The notes beneath the pieces are model-generated. The model did not search any database and was not told where the DNA came from. It saw nothing but the letters and a program-made list of their open reading frames with translations. Made by a program: the position numbers and the translations under genes. Source: Friedmanniella sp. (GTDB lineage: Bacteria > Actinomycetota > Actinomycetes > Propionibacteriales > Propionibacteriaceae). From it: a DNA stretch of 18,710 nucleotides. This document shows positions 9,398-16,394 of this stretch, piece by piece; within the stretch, counting starts at the first letter, position 1; every line of letters begins with the position of its first letter. The stretch is from positions 1 to 18,710 of the forward strand of contig JAOPXW010000236.1 in assembly GCA_025964935.1 (NCBI GenBank), in the 5' to 3' direction.

Positions 9398-10144
9398 TCA
9401 GCCGCCCGGACGGTGACCGACGAAGAACTCCCGCGGCAGCCGGTCCTCGCTGGTCACCTCGGCCACCGACCGGGCCACGAAACCGGCGTCGGTCAGCACG
9501 CGCAACCAGGTCTCGCGGGGGAAGAGTCCCAGGGTGTGGGTGTCGTGCGCGACCCGGGTCGACCCGTCGGTGTCGCGGAGCAGGAAGGCGTACTCGGTCA
9601 CGGTCGTGCTGTCGGTGGGGTCGGGGTCGGTGGACCAGGAGAGGTATCGCACCCCGCGCCCGTCCGGGGCGTCGGTCCCGCCGTGCGCGGTGGTCGGCTC
9701 GAAGTTCTCAGCGATGTCGTCGGGCACCAGGACGGCCACTCCGCCCGGTCGGCAGTGCTCCCAGACGGTGGCCACGGCGCGTCGGAGGTCGTCCTCGTCG
9801 GTCATGTACTCGATCGCGTCGTGCACGAACACCGCGTCGAAGGTCCGGCCCAGCCGGATGGTCCGCATGTCGCCCTGCTGGTGCTCGCAGTCGGGGTTGA
9901 GGGCCCGCGAGACCTCCAGCATCGCCTCGGACAGGTCCACCAGGGTCAGGGCGAAGTGTCGCTTCAGGTGGAAGGCGTTGTTGCCGCCGCCGCTCCCCAG
10001 CTCCAGGACCGTCTCGGTCGCGGGGGTCGAGGTCCGGAGCAGGGACGCGGCGAAGGCGGCCTCGTCGGCGTACTCGGCCGGGGCCGAGATCAGCGGCCAC
10101 CACGAGGCCAGGTCGTCGTAGAAGCGGTGCGACGTCACGCTCAT
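9398..10144 (-). CDS. Class I SAM-dependent methyltransferase
   Basis: A 248-residue Rossmann methyltransferase. The SAM-binding motif I is VLELGSGGGNNAFHL (46-60), the acidic residue after beta-2 is D70 (LTLVDLSEAML), motif II lies around GDMRTIRLGRTFDAVFVHDAIEYM (91-114), and a HCRPGG-VAVLVPDD segment follows. The substrate is unknown; the C-terminal half has a beta-rich cap (WSTDPDPTDSTTVTEYAFLL) typical of small-molecule or generic methyltransferases. Its ATG (10144-10142) overlaps the stop codon of the DinB-like gene (ATGA, four bases), so the two are translationally coupled and most likely functionally linked. It is the last gene of a three-gene minus-strand run. Confidence 0.88.
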   Translation of the reverse strand: MSVTSHRFYDDLASWWPLISAPAEYADEAAFAASLLRTSTPATETVLELGSGGGNNAFHLKRHFALTLVDLSEAMLEVSRALNPDCEHQQGDMRTIRLGRTFDAVFVHDAIEYMTDEDDLRRAVATVWEHCRPGGVAVLVPDDIAENFEPTTAHGGTDAPDGRGVRYLSWSTDPDPTDSTTVTEYAFLLRDTDGSTRVAHDTHTLGLFPRETWLRVLTDAGFVARSVAEVTSEDRLPREFFVGHRPGG

Positions 10145-10677
10145 CGCGGGGTCTCCGGTCCGGTCAGGCCGGCCCGCTGGGCCAGCCCGACGACGTACGC
10201 GGCCTGCCCGAGGTGCTGCAGGGCGTCACCCAGGACGCTGACCAGCCGGACCCCGGCCGTCACGGGGGGGTCCCAGCGCCGGTCGACGACGCGGTCCAGC
10301 TCCGCCGGGACCAGCCGGTCGAGGTAGTCGGTCGTCAGGAGGTGCACGTCGGCGTGGTAGCCGGCCAGCAGCGCCCCGCTCACCCGGAGCGAGCCGACCT
10401 CCTCGGGGCTCTGCCCGTAGCCGGTCTCGAACGGGTCGTACGGCAGGTCGAACCGGGCCCGCCAGTCCGGCCAGGCCTGGTCGACACCGGCCAGCGCCGC
10501 CACGTGGTCGTCGGTGATCCGGATCAGGTGCCACAGCAGCCAGCCCGCCGAGTTGGCCTCCGGGTCGGGTCGGTAGGTCGAGACCGGCAGCGACAGGTCG
10601 GCCGTCAGCTCCCGTACGAGCTCGGCCACCCGACCGAACGAGTCGCGGAGCAGGGTCTGGGTCGGGTCGTCGCTCAC
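10141..10677 (-). CDS. DinB-family / mycothiol-transferase-like protein
   Basis: A 178-residue protein of the DinB/YfiT four-helix fold, the group that includes bacillithiol and mycothiol S-transferases and maleylpyruvate isomerase. The first metal ligand is H50 in LLWHLIRITDDH. The last ligand pair sits in GDALQHLGQ as D151 and H155, where mycothiol-dependent relatives usually show Glu-x3-His and DinB/YfiT proteins His-x3-His. The likely role is thiol conjugation or detoxification, but the substrate is unknown. I chose GTG 10677 because the protein then begins MSDDPTQTLL and a TAGCGT box lies exactly seven bases upstream; an in-frame ATG at 10719 would add 14 low-complexity residues and overlap the preceding gene. 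It starts 10 nt after the nucleotidyltransferase stop and overlaps the methyltransferase start by 4 nt. Confidence 0.8.
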   Translation of the reverse strand: MSDDPTQTLLRDSFGRVAELVRELTADLSLPVSTYRPDPEANSAGWLLWHLIRITDDHVAALAGVDQAWPDWRARFDLPYDPFETGYGQSPEEVGSLRVSGALLAGYHADVHLLTTDYLDRLVPAELDRVVDRRWDPPVTAGVRLVSVLGDALQHLGQAAYVVGLAQRAGLTGPETPR

Positions 10678-10684
10678 GGGTCCG

Positions 10685-10690
10685 ACGCTA
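10685..10690 (-). promoter_or_regulatory. TAGCGT -10-like box 7 nt before the DinB-like gene
   Basis: TAGCGT on the minus strand ends seven bases before GTG 10677, the spacing expected of a leaderless promoter. Its first three bases are the TAG stop codon of the upstream nucleotidyltransferase gene. No Shine-Dalgarno sequence is evident in the short gap. Confidence 0.5.
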
Positions 10691-11791
10691 CCCCGACCAG
10701 CCGGGGCCGCCGGGGGCACCGGCCGACCTGTCCTCGTCGACCCCGGCCACTACCCGGGCGGCGGCGGTCACTGCGGGCAGCCGGGCGCGGACCTGAGCCG
10801 TACGCCGTCGCAGGTCCGCCGGCGTGCGGAGCCCTAGCAGCTCCTCGACCCCGGCGGCGAACGCCTGGGCGTGCCGGTCGTCCTCGGGTCCGCCGACGGA
10901 CCCGGCGAGCAGGACCTGCACACTCCGGGCCCAGGTCACCACCAGCCACCACACCGCCTCTCGGTGGTCGCCGGCGGCCACCAGCGCCTCGGTCCCCTCG
11001 ACCAGGACCGGGCGGGAGTCGGGGGTGAGGTCGGCCGCGAAGGTGAACCCCGACCGGTCCCGGGTCGCGGCGGCGTCGAAGCTCGCGACCGCCGCCGGCA
11101 CCAGGTCGAGCACCTGCCCGGGCCCGACGTCGGTGCACCCGAGGTCGGCGAGCAGGCCGGCGTACAGCGCCTCCAGACCGTGGGCCGCGAGGGTCTCCCG
11201 CGCGCGCAGGTAGCGGAGCCGGACCGTCGGGTTGCGGCCGTCGGCCACCAGCACCAGATGAGTGCCGAGACTGGCCGGGAACACCCAGCCCAGGACCTGC
11301 GCGGCCCACGAGCCCGCCCCGGTCGGCGCGTCCAGGCCGGCCGCCATCCGCCGCCGTACGCTCTCGTACCGGTCCCAGACCGCCCGCGGGTCGGCGAAGC
11401 TCGCGGCCACGTCGCGCTGCAGGCGCGTCAGCCGGCCGTCCCGGTCACCCAGCCGCACCCCGGCCGCCAGCCCGGGGGCCAGCCAGTGGGTGCGGACCGC
11501 CACCGCCGGGTCGGCCATCTCGGCCCAGGACAGCACGGCCAGGTCCAGCCGTACGCCCTCCACCCGCCGCTTGCCGGTCCGCGGACCGGCCGAGCCCTCC
11601 AGCACCAGGCAGACGTCCACGTCGGAGTGCGGGCCCAGCTCGGCCGCGTCGTCGAGCCCGACCGTCGACCCGGTGCAGAAGGCCCCCAGCACCCCGGGGT
11701 CCGCCGCCATCAGGTCCTGCACCAGGCGGCCGGCCACCCGACGCGCGGCCCCGACGCTCAGCCCGCCGCCGGCCCGGGGGTCCAGGGACAT
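10688..11791 (-). CDS. Nucleotidyltransferase-domain protein (pol beta superfamily), uncharacterised
   Basis: A 367-residue protein with an N-terminal minimal nucleotidyltransferase domain. The GS motif is at G41-S42 (CTGSTVG), the paired acids D57 and D59 are in HSDVDVCLVLEG, and a third acid, D83, is in RLDLAVL; together these can bind two metals and an NTP. The remaining roughly 250 residues are helical, with no motif I recognise. The architecture resembles aminoglycoside nucleotidyltransferase-like or KNTase-like proteins of actinomycetes with unknown substrate, so transfer of a nucleotide to a small molecule or protein is plausible but unproven. ATG 11791 is chosen because TACGCT lies exactly seven bases upstream and the long hydrophilic frame further upstream is antisense to the pentapeptide gene. 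It heads a run with the DinB-like and methyltransferase genes. Confidence 0.8.
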   Translation of the reverse strand: MSLDPRAGGGLSVGAARRVAGRLVQDLMAADPGVLGAFCTGSTVGLDDAAELGPHSDVDVCLVLEGSAGPRTGKRRVEGVRLDLAVLSWAEMADPAVAVRTHWLAPGLAAGVRLGDRDGRLTRLQRDVAASFADPRAVWDRYESVRRRMAAGLDAPTGAGSWAAQVLGWVFPASLGTHLVLVADGRNPTVRLRYLRARETLAAHGLEALYAGLLADLGCTDVGPGQVLDLVPAAVASFDAAATRDRSGFTFAADLTPDSRPVLVEGTEALVAAGDHREAVWWLVVTWARSVQVLLAGSVGGPEDDRHAQAFAAGVEELLGLRTPADLRRRTAQVRARLPAVTAAARVVAGVDEDRSAGAPGGPGWSG

Positions 11792-11798
11792 GCGCCCG

Positions 11799-11838
11799 AG
11801 CGTACGCCGACCGCCCGGCCCGCGGTCCTCGCTAGCGT
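11799..11838. promoter_or_regulatory. Back-to-back leaderless promoters in a 54-bp divergent gap
   Basis: For the minus-strand nucleotidyltransferase gene, TACGCT (11804 down to 11799) is followed by seven bases and ATG 11791. For the plus-strand pentapeptide gene, TAGCGT (11833-11838) is followed by seven bases and ATG 11846. The two hexamers are separated by only 28 bp, so two polymerases could hardly bind together. No -35 consensus or ribosome site is seen for either gene. Confidence 0.65.
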
Positions 11839-11845
11839 GGGGTCC

Positions 11846-12532
11846 ATGACGCCACCCCGGACCCCTCGGCCCGCCGCCACCCGGTCCGGGCCGGCGGCGC
11901 CGCGGGTCAGCCCGGCCGTGCTGGGCCACCTCGTCCCGGGCGACGCGGCCGGCATCGAGCCCGGGGACCTGCACGACGGTGAGGACTACGACAGCCCGGA
12001 CCTCACGGGCGCGGGACTCGCCGGCGCGAGCTTCACGGGCTGCCGGTTCCACCGCCCCACCCTGGACGGGGCCGACCTCCGCGGCGTACGGCTGGCGGAG
12101 TGCACGCTGTCGGAGGTGGACGCCGCCGAGCTGGTGGCCCCGCGGTCGTCCTGGCGCGACGTCGAGCTGACCCGCTCCCGGCTCGGGTCCGCGGAGCTCT
12201 ACGAGGCCACCTTCCGCAGCGTGACCCTGGCGGACAGCAAGATCAGCTATCTGAACGCCCGCACGGCGACCTGGACCGACGTACGGCTGTCGCAGTGCGT
12301 GCTCGAGGAGCTCGACCTCGGCCACGCGGCCCTCACCCGTGTCGCCCTGGACCAGTGCCGGATCGGCACCCTCGACGTGACCGGCGCCACGATGGTCGAC
12401 GTGGACCTGCGGACGGCGGAGATCGGCACGGTCAAGGGACTGGCCGGGCTGGCGGGGGCGTGGGTCACCTCCGACCAGCTGGTCCTGCTGGCCCCGGCCC
12501 TGGCCGACCACCTCGGACTCCTGGTCGGGTGA
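11846..12532 (+). CDS. Pentapeptide-repeat protein
   Basis: A 228-residue protein whose centre (about 50-198) is a run of five-residue repeats of the A(D/N)LXX kind, degenerate but regular: DLTGAGLAGASF, TLDGADLRGVRL, TFRSVTLADSKI, RLSQCVLEELDL. They predict a right-handed quadrilateral beta-helix. The first 50 residues are proline/alanine-rich, and the end (GLAGLAGAWVTSDQLVLLAPALADHLGLLVG) is the capping segment common in actinomycete pentapeptide proteins. The best known members, Qnr and MfpA, mimic DNA and protect gyrase, but this protein is not close enough by eye to claim that role. The start is ATG 11846, seven bases after a TAGCGT box, with no ribosome site. It is divergent from the nucleotidyltransferase gene and convergent with the membrane protein. 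Confidence 0.85.
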   Translation: MTPPRTPRPAATRSGPAAPRVSPAVLGHLVPGDAAGIEPGDLHDGEDYDSPDLTGAGLAGASFTGCRFHRPTLDGADLRGVRLAECTLSEVDAAELVAPRSSWRDVELTRSRLGSAELYEATFRSVTLADSKISYLNARTATWTDVRLSQCVLEELDLGHAALTRVALDQCRIGTLDVTGATMVDVDLRTAEIGTVKGLAGLAGAWVTSDQLVLLAPALADHLGLLVG

Positions 12533-12565
12533 GAGGCGGGGGGCCGCGGCCGCGACCGGTACGGG

Positions 12566-14143
12566 TCAGGGGGTGGCGGGCTGCGGGATCCGGACCACGT
12601 AGCGGTCGACCCGGGCCAGCTCGGGCCAGGACTCGTAGACCTGGCCCGTCGACCGGCTGTAGCCGAATCCGGACCGGAACCGAACGGAGATGACCGCGTC
12701 GCTCGCCCGGTAGTAGTCCAGGCAGTACTGCTGCCAGTTGGGGTTTCGGGCCCGGGAGACCTGCACCGAGTCGGGGTGCTCGAGGTCGTAGTTGACCCCG
12801 CCCAGGTCGATCTCGATCCTGCACCCCCGGGCGATGTTGCGGCGGAGCAGGTCGGTCTGGATCAGGGTCGAGGGGTCGTCGGTGGCGATGCACCCCGGCA
12901 CCCCGACGAGGGCCCGGGCCAGGGCGGGACCCGGGAAGGCGCGGATCAGGCGCAGGTCGAGGAACTGGTGGGCATAGCCGAGGAGACCGACCAGACCCAC
13001 GGCCACCAGCACCCCGCCCACCCAGGTCCGGCCCGTGGCCCGCCGCAGAACGGCCAGCAGCGCGCCGGTCGCGGTGGCGGTGACCAGGACCACTGGGGCG
13101 GCGGTCAGACCGGAGTAGTGCACGAACCAGGACGGCGTGAGCAGCAGCATGCCCACCAGGGCCACCGTGAGCAGCCCCAGCAGCCGGGAGCGTCGCAGCA
13201 GCACGGCGACCAGGGTGCACACCACCCCGACGACCAGCGCCGCGACGATCAACGGCGTCAGACCACCCGAGGCCGGTGCCCAGAGGCTCATCCCGGAGAG
13301 GTCGGTCAGGCGCTTGACGAAAGCCACGTCCAGGGGCCGGCGGCCGACCTGGTCGGTGACCACGAGGCGCCACATCTGGCTCGGCGCGGACAGGAAGAAC
13401 GGCAGGTAGACGACCAGGCAGATCCCCACCGCCCCCGCGAGGTATGCCGCCGCCGTGCGGAATCGCCGGCCCCCGAGCAGCCAGCCGACGACGACCAGCA
13501 CCGGCACGACCCCCCAGATCTTGAGGGTCACCGCGAACCCGAGGACCGCCCCGGCCAGCAGCACCCGACGCCCCGACAGCCGCGCCCCGGGCTCCGTGGC
13601 CCGGACGAGCAGCAGGCTGACGAGCAGGCAGGTGGTCGCCGGGGGTTCCAGCAGCGCCGTGTGCTCGGAGTAGACCGCCGGGAAGAACAGCGCGTAGCCG
13701 AGTCCGCCCACCAGGGCGGCTGCCCGACCGAAGGGCAGCACGATCCGGGCCACCAGCACGGCGTTGACCCCGCCGAGGACCCACCATCCGACCCGCGCGA
13801 CGGCCATCCCCGTCGGATCCCCGAGGACGGCCCCCAGCAGGGCCGCGGGAGTGAGCAGCAGGACGATCCCGGGCGGGTGCAGCAGCAGGAAGTCCCGGTA
13901 GGGCAGCTCACCGCTGGTGAAGGCGACGGCGGCCGCGTAGTGCACCCCGTCGTCGTAGTTGCCCAGGCCGAACAGCCCCCCGCCGGCCAGCACCGGGAAG
14001 GCCCGGGCCGTGGCGGCCACCAGCAGGATTCCGAGGGCCACCAGCACGGCCGGCGCACGCCGGAGGGTGGGTGACGCGCTGGGCTCGCCGGCTGCGGCGG
14101 GGTCCGACGCGTCGACGCCGGGTCGGACCTGGGGGTCAGTCAC
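12566..14143 (-). CDS. Polytopic membrane protein, GT-C-type glycosyltransferase-like
   Basis: A 525-residue protein with about ten to twelve hydrophobic segments between residues 30 and 390 and a soluble C-terminal part (about 400-525). The first extracytoplasmic loop carries NYDDGVHYAAA (62-72), where D64-D65 match the acidic pair of GT-C enzymes, followed by GELPYRDFLLLHPPG (78-92), as in the ArnT/PMT and DUF2029-like groups. Such enzymes use polyprenyl-phosphate sugars to glycosylate lipids, proteins or wall polymers outside the membrane. Donor and acceptor are unknown here, and no glycan cluster adjoins it. GTG 14143 is selected since TAGCGT lies six bases upstream and no internal Met gives a complete first segment. 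It converges with the pentapeptide gene, separated by 33 bp without a clear terminator. Confidence 0.75.
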   Translation of the reverse strand: MTDPQVRPGVDASDPAAAGEPSASPTLRRAPAVLVALGILLVAATARAFPVLAGGGLFGLGNYDDGVHYAAAVAFTSGELPYRDFLLLHPPGIVLLLTPAALLGAVLGDPTGMAVARVGWWVLGGVNAVLVARIVLPFGRAAALVGGLGYALFFPAVYSEHTALLEPPATTCLLVSLLLVRATEPGARLSGRRVLLAGAVLGFAVTLKIWGVVPVLVVVGWLLGGRRFRTAAAYLAGAVGICLVVYLPFFLSAPSQMWRLVVTDQVGRRPLDVAFVKRLTDLSGMSLWAPASGGLTPLIVAALVVGVVCTLVAVLLRRSRLLGLLTVALVGMLLLTPSWFVHYSGLTAAPVVLVTATATGALLAVLRRATGRTWVGGVLVAVGLVGLLGYAHQFLDLRLIRAFPGPALARALVGVPGCIATDDPSTLIQTDLLRRNIARGCRIEIDLGGVNYDLEHPDSVQVSRARNPNWQQYCLDYYRASDAVISVRFRSGFGYSRSTGQVYESWPELARVDRYVVRIPQPATP

Positions 14144-14149
14144 CCTGCC

Positions 14150-14155
14150 ACGCTA
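14150..14155 (-). promoter_or_regulatory. TAGCGT -10-like box 6 nt before the membrane-protein gene
   Basis: TAGCGT on the minus strand (14155 down to 14150) is followed by GGCAGG and then GTG 14143. The spacing suits a leaderless transcript, although GGCAGG could be read as a weak ribosome site. A half-site GTTACCC lies just upstream (14170 down to 14164), resembling the operator halves found 70-100 bp further on. Confidence 0.5.
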
Positions 14156-14236
14156 CCGAGACCGGGTAACAGGATCCTGAGAGACCCACAGGCTCGCGGC
14201 GGGAACCGTCAGCACGTGGTGACGTTCGCCGGCGAG

Positions 14237-14277
14237 GTTACTCGTGAGTAATATAGGAGATGTTACCCGTGAGTAAC
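14237..14277 (+). promoter_or_regulatory. Two palindromic operator-like sites flanking a TAATAT -10 box
   Basis: Site 1 (14237-14252) contains the perfect palindrome TTACTC-GT-GAGTAA. Site 2 (14262-14277) is GTTACCC-GT-GAGTAAC, with one mismatched pair. Their centres are 25 bp apart. TAATAT (14249-14254) overlaps the end of site 1 and fits a -10 box, placing the RNA start near 14261, within site 2. The layout suits a dimeric TetR-type repressor controlling the acyl-CoA dehydrogenase; the regulator itself is not identified. Confidence 0.7.
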
Positions 14278-14298
14278 TTCGCCCGACCCGAGGTGCCC

Positions 14299-16251
14299 GT
14301 GAGCCACTACCGATCCAACCTCCGCGACATCCGCTTCAACCTGTTCGAGCTCTTCGGCCGGGGCGAGATCCTGGGCCAGGGCCCGTACGCCGACCTGGAC
14401 GTCGAGACCGCCGAGGCCGTGCTGACCGAGGTCGAGCACCTGGCCCGGACCCGGCTGGCGGACTCGTTCGTGACCGGGGACCGGGAGCCGCCGGTGTACG
14501 ACCCGACCACCCGTACGGTGACCCTTCCCGCCGCCTTCAAGGCCTCCTACCGGGCACTGCTGGACGCCGGCTTCTGGCGGCTGGAGATCCCGGCCGCCCT
14601 CGGCGGCCAGCCGGCCCCGCCGTCGCTGCAGTGGGCCATCAACGAGCTCAACCTGGGCGCCAACCCCTCGGTCTACCTGTACGCCGCCGGACCGAAGTTC
14701 GCCGGCATGGTCCACAGCAACGGCACCGAGCGCGACCGCCGGATCGCCCAGCACATGGTCGACCGGCAATGGGGCGCCACCATGGTGCTGACCGAACCCG
14801 ACGCCGGCTCCGACGTGGGCGCGGGCCGCACCCGGGCCCTCCCCCAGCCCGACGGGACGTGGCGGCTGGAGGGGGTCAAGCGGTTCATCACCTCCGGAGA
14901 GCACGACCTGACCGAGAACATCGTGCACCTGGTGCTGGCCCGACCCGTCGCCCCGGCCGACGGCTCGCACCCGCTGCCGCCGGGGGTCGGCGGGCCGGGG
15001 ACCAAGGGGCTGTCGCTCTTCCTGGTCCCGAAGTGGCACTTCGACCCCGACAGCGGGGAGCTGACCGGGGAGCGCAACGGCGTCTTCGCGACGAACGTGG
15101 AGCACAAGATGGGCATCCGCGCCTCGACCACCTGCGAGCTGACCTTCGGGGCCGACGGCGTCCCCGCCCGGGGCTGGCTGCTGGGCGAGGTGCACGACGG
15201 CATCGCCCAGATGTTCCAGGTGATCGAGCACGCCCGGATGCTGGTGGGCACCAAGGCCATCGCCACCCTGTCCACCGGCTATCTGAACGCGCTGGACTAC
15301 GCCCGGACCCGGATCCAGGGCGCCGACCTGCTGCGGGCCGGCGACAAGACCGCCCCCCGGGTCCCGATCCTGGACCACCCCGACATCCGACGGTCGCTGC
15401 TGAACCAGAAGGCCTGCGCCGAGGGGCTGCGCTCGCTGCTCCTCTACACCGCCAGCGTGCAGGACCAGGTCGCCCTGGCGACCGAGGCAGGCACCCGGGA
15501 CGAGGGCGCCGAGGCAGGCACCCGGGACGAGGGCGCCGAGCGGCTGAACGACCTGCTGTTGCCGCTGGTCAAGGGCTACGGCTCGGAGCGCTCCTGGGTG
15601 CAGCTGGGGACGGAGTCCCTGCAGACCCTCGGTGGACCCGGCTTCCTGTCCGACTACCCCCTGGAGCAGTACGTCCGCGACGCCAAGATCGACACCCTGT
15701 ACGAGGGCACCACCGCCATCCAGGGCCAGGACCTCTTCTTCCGCAAGATCGTCCGCGACGAGGGTCGGGCCCTGGGGCGCCTGGCGGCCGACATCGGCGG
15801 CTGGGTGGCCGGGGGCCGCGGCACCGGGCCCGACCTCGGTCGGGGCGACGGGCAGCTGAAGGACGAGCGCGAGCTGCTGGGACGCGCCCTGGCCGACGTG
15901 ACGGCCATGGTCGCCGCGATGCGGGCCGACCTGCCCCCGGCGGGCGCCCACCGGGGCCCTCCGCCGGTGCAGGCTGACCCCCGACGGCTGTACGTGGTCG
16001 GCCTGAACACCACCCGGCTGCTGATGGCGCTGGGGGACCTCGTCTGCGGCTGGCTCCTGCTGCGGGGCGCCGAGGTGGCGCTGGACCGGCTCAACACTGC
16101 GCAGCCCGCGACCGAGCAGGCCTTCTACGAGGGAAAGGTGGCGGCGGCTCGCTGGTTCGCGCGGACCACCCTGCCCCGCCTCGCCGCCGAGCGGGTGATC
16201 GTGGAGACCACCGACCTCGCCGCCATGGACCTGGCGGCAGGCTCCTTCTGA
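14299..16251 (+). CDS. Acyl-CoA dehydrogenase with AcdN N-terminal domain
   Basis: A 650-residue flavoenzyme, longer than the usual 380-400, of the large class with an extra N-terminal (AcdN) segment and a C-terminal extension. It should oxidise an acyl-CoA to the 2-enoyl-CoA with FAD, passing electrons to ETF. Visible features are [17 protein letters not shown] (2-18), LTEPDAGSD (164-172), an [17 protein letters not shown]/substrate segment (268-281), and YEGTTAIQ (468-475), the counterpart of the family's YEGT(S)xIQ region. GTG 14299 is preferred because homologues, as I recall them, begin near SHYRSN and GAGG lies upstream. GTG 14269 (9 nt behind AGGAG) and ATG 14260 (directly abutting AGGAG) remain possible; the latter lies inside the putative operator region. 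Residues 396-413 are a perfect tandem nine-residue duplication. No ETF or other beta-oxidation gene adjoins it. Confidence 0.88.
   Translation: MSHYRSNLRDIRFNLFELFGRGEILGQGPYADLDVETAEAVLTEVEHLARTRLADSFVTGDREPPVYDPTTRTVTLPAAFKASYRALLDAGFWRLEIPAALGGQPAPPSLQWAINELNLGANPSVYLYAAGPKFAGMVHSNGTERDRRIAQHMVDRQWGATMVLTEPDAGSDVGAGRTRALPQPDGTWRLEGVKRFITSGEHDLTENIVHLVLARPVAPADGSHPLPPGVGGPGTKGLSLFLVPKWHFDPDSGELTGERNGVFATNVEHKMGIRASTTCELTFGADGVPARGWLLGEVHDGIAQMFQVIEHARMLVGTKAIATLSTGYLNALDYARTRIQGADLLRAGDKTAPRVPILDHPDIRRSLLNQKACAEGLRSLLLYTASVQDQVALATEAGTRDEGAEAGTRDEGAERLNDLLLPLVKGYGSERSWVQLGTESLQTLGGPGFLSDYPLEQYVRDAKIDTLYEGTTAIQGQDLFFRKIVRDEGRALGRLAADIGGWVAGGRGTGPDLGRGDGQLKDERELLGRALADVTAMVAAMRADLPPAGAHRGPPPVQADPRRLYVVGLNTTRLLMALGDLVCGWLLLRGAEVALDRLNTAQPATEQAFYEGKVAAARWFARTTLPRLAAERVIVETTDLAAMDLAAGSF
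15484..15537 (+). repeat. Perfect in-frame 27-bp tandem duplication
   Basis: Bases 15484-15510 and 15511-15537 are identical and encode EAGTRDEGA twice (residues 396-413 of the acyl-CoA dehydrogenase), followed by GAG as the start of a third unit. Since no synonymous change separates the copies, the duplication appears recent. It falls in a charged linker before [17 protein letters not shown]. Confidence 0.97.
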
Positions 16252-16278
16252 GGCGGCGTACGCGGGTCGACTGTCCGT

Positions 16279-16303
16279 CCGGTCCCTGAGGGCGTCGGGC
16301 CGG
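16279..16303 (+). terminator. Possible weak terminator after the acyl-CoA dehydrogenase
   Basis: A 7-bp stem with one G-U pair (16279-16285 with 16297-16303) and an 11-nt loop starts 28 nt after the stop at 16251. It is short and lacks a U-tract. It could separate this gene from the downstream spermidine-synthase-like gene, but the support is weak. Confidence 0.3.
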
Positions 16304-16394
16304 CGAGGGGAAACGGGTCCGCGCGGGGACGGGGTCCATGATGGGTCCGGGCCCGCGCCGCGGCTGACCCGACCACACGGGACCGGAGACTGAC

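Noticed and set aside
10678..10719. ATG 10719 as start of the DinB-like gene
   Set aside because: It would overlap the nucleotidyltransferase gene by about 30 nt and add a proline/alanine/glycine stretch not expected ahead of the first DinB helix.
11846..12532. Qnr/MfpA-type gyrase protection for the pentapeptide-repeat protein
   Set aside because: Only the generic repeat pattern is visible. Length, N-terminus and capping region do not by themselves indicate gyrase binding.
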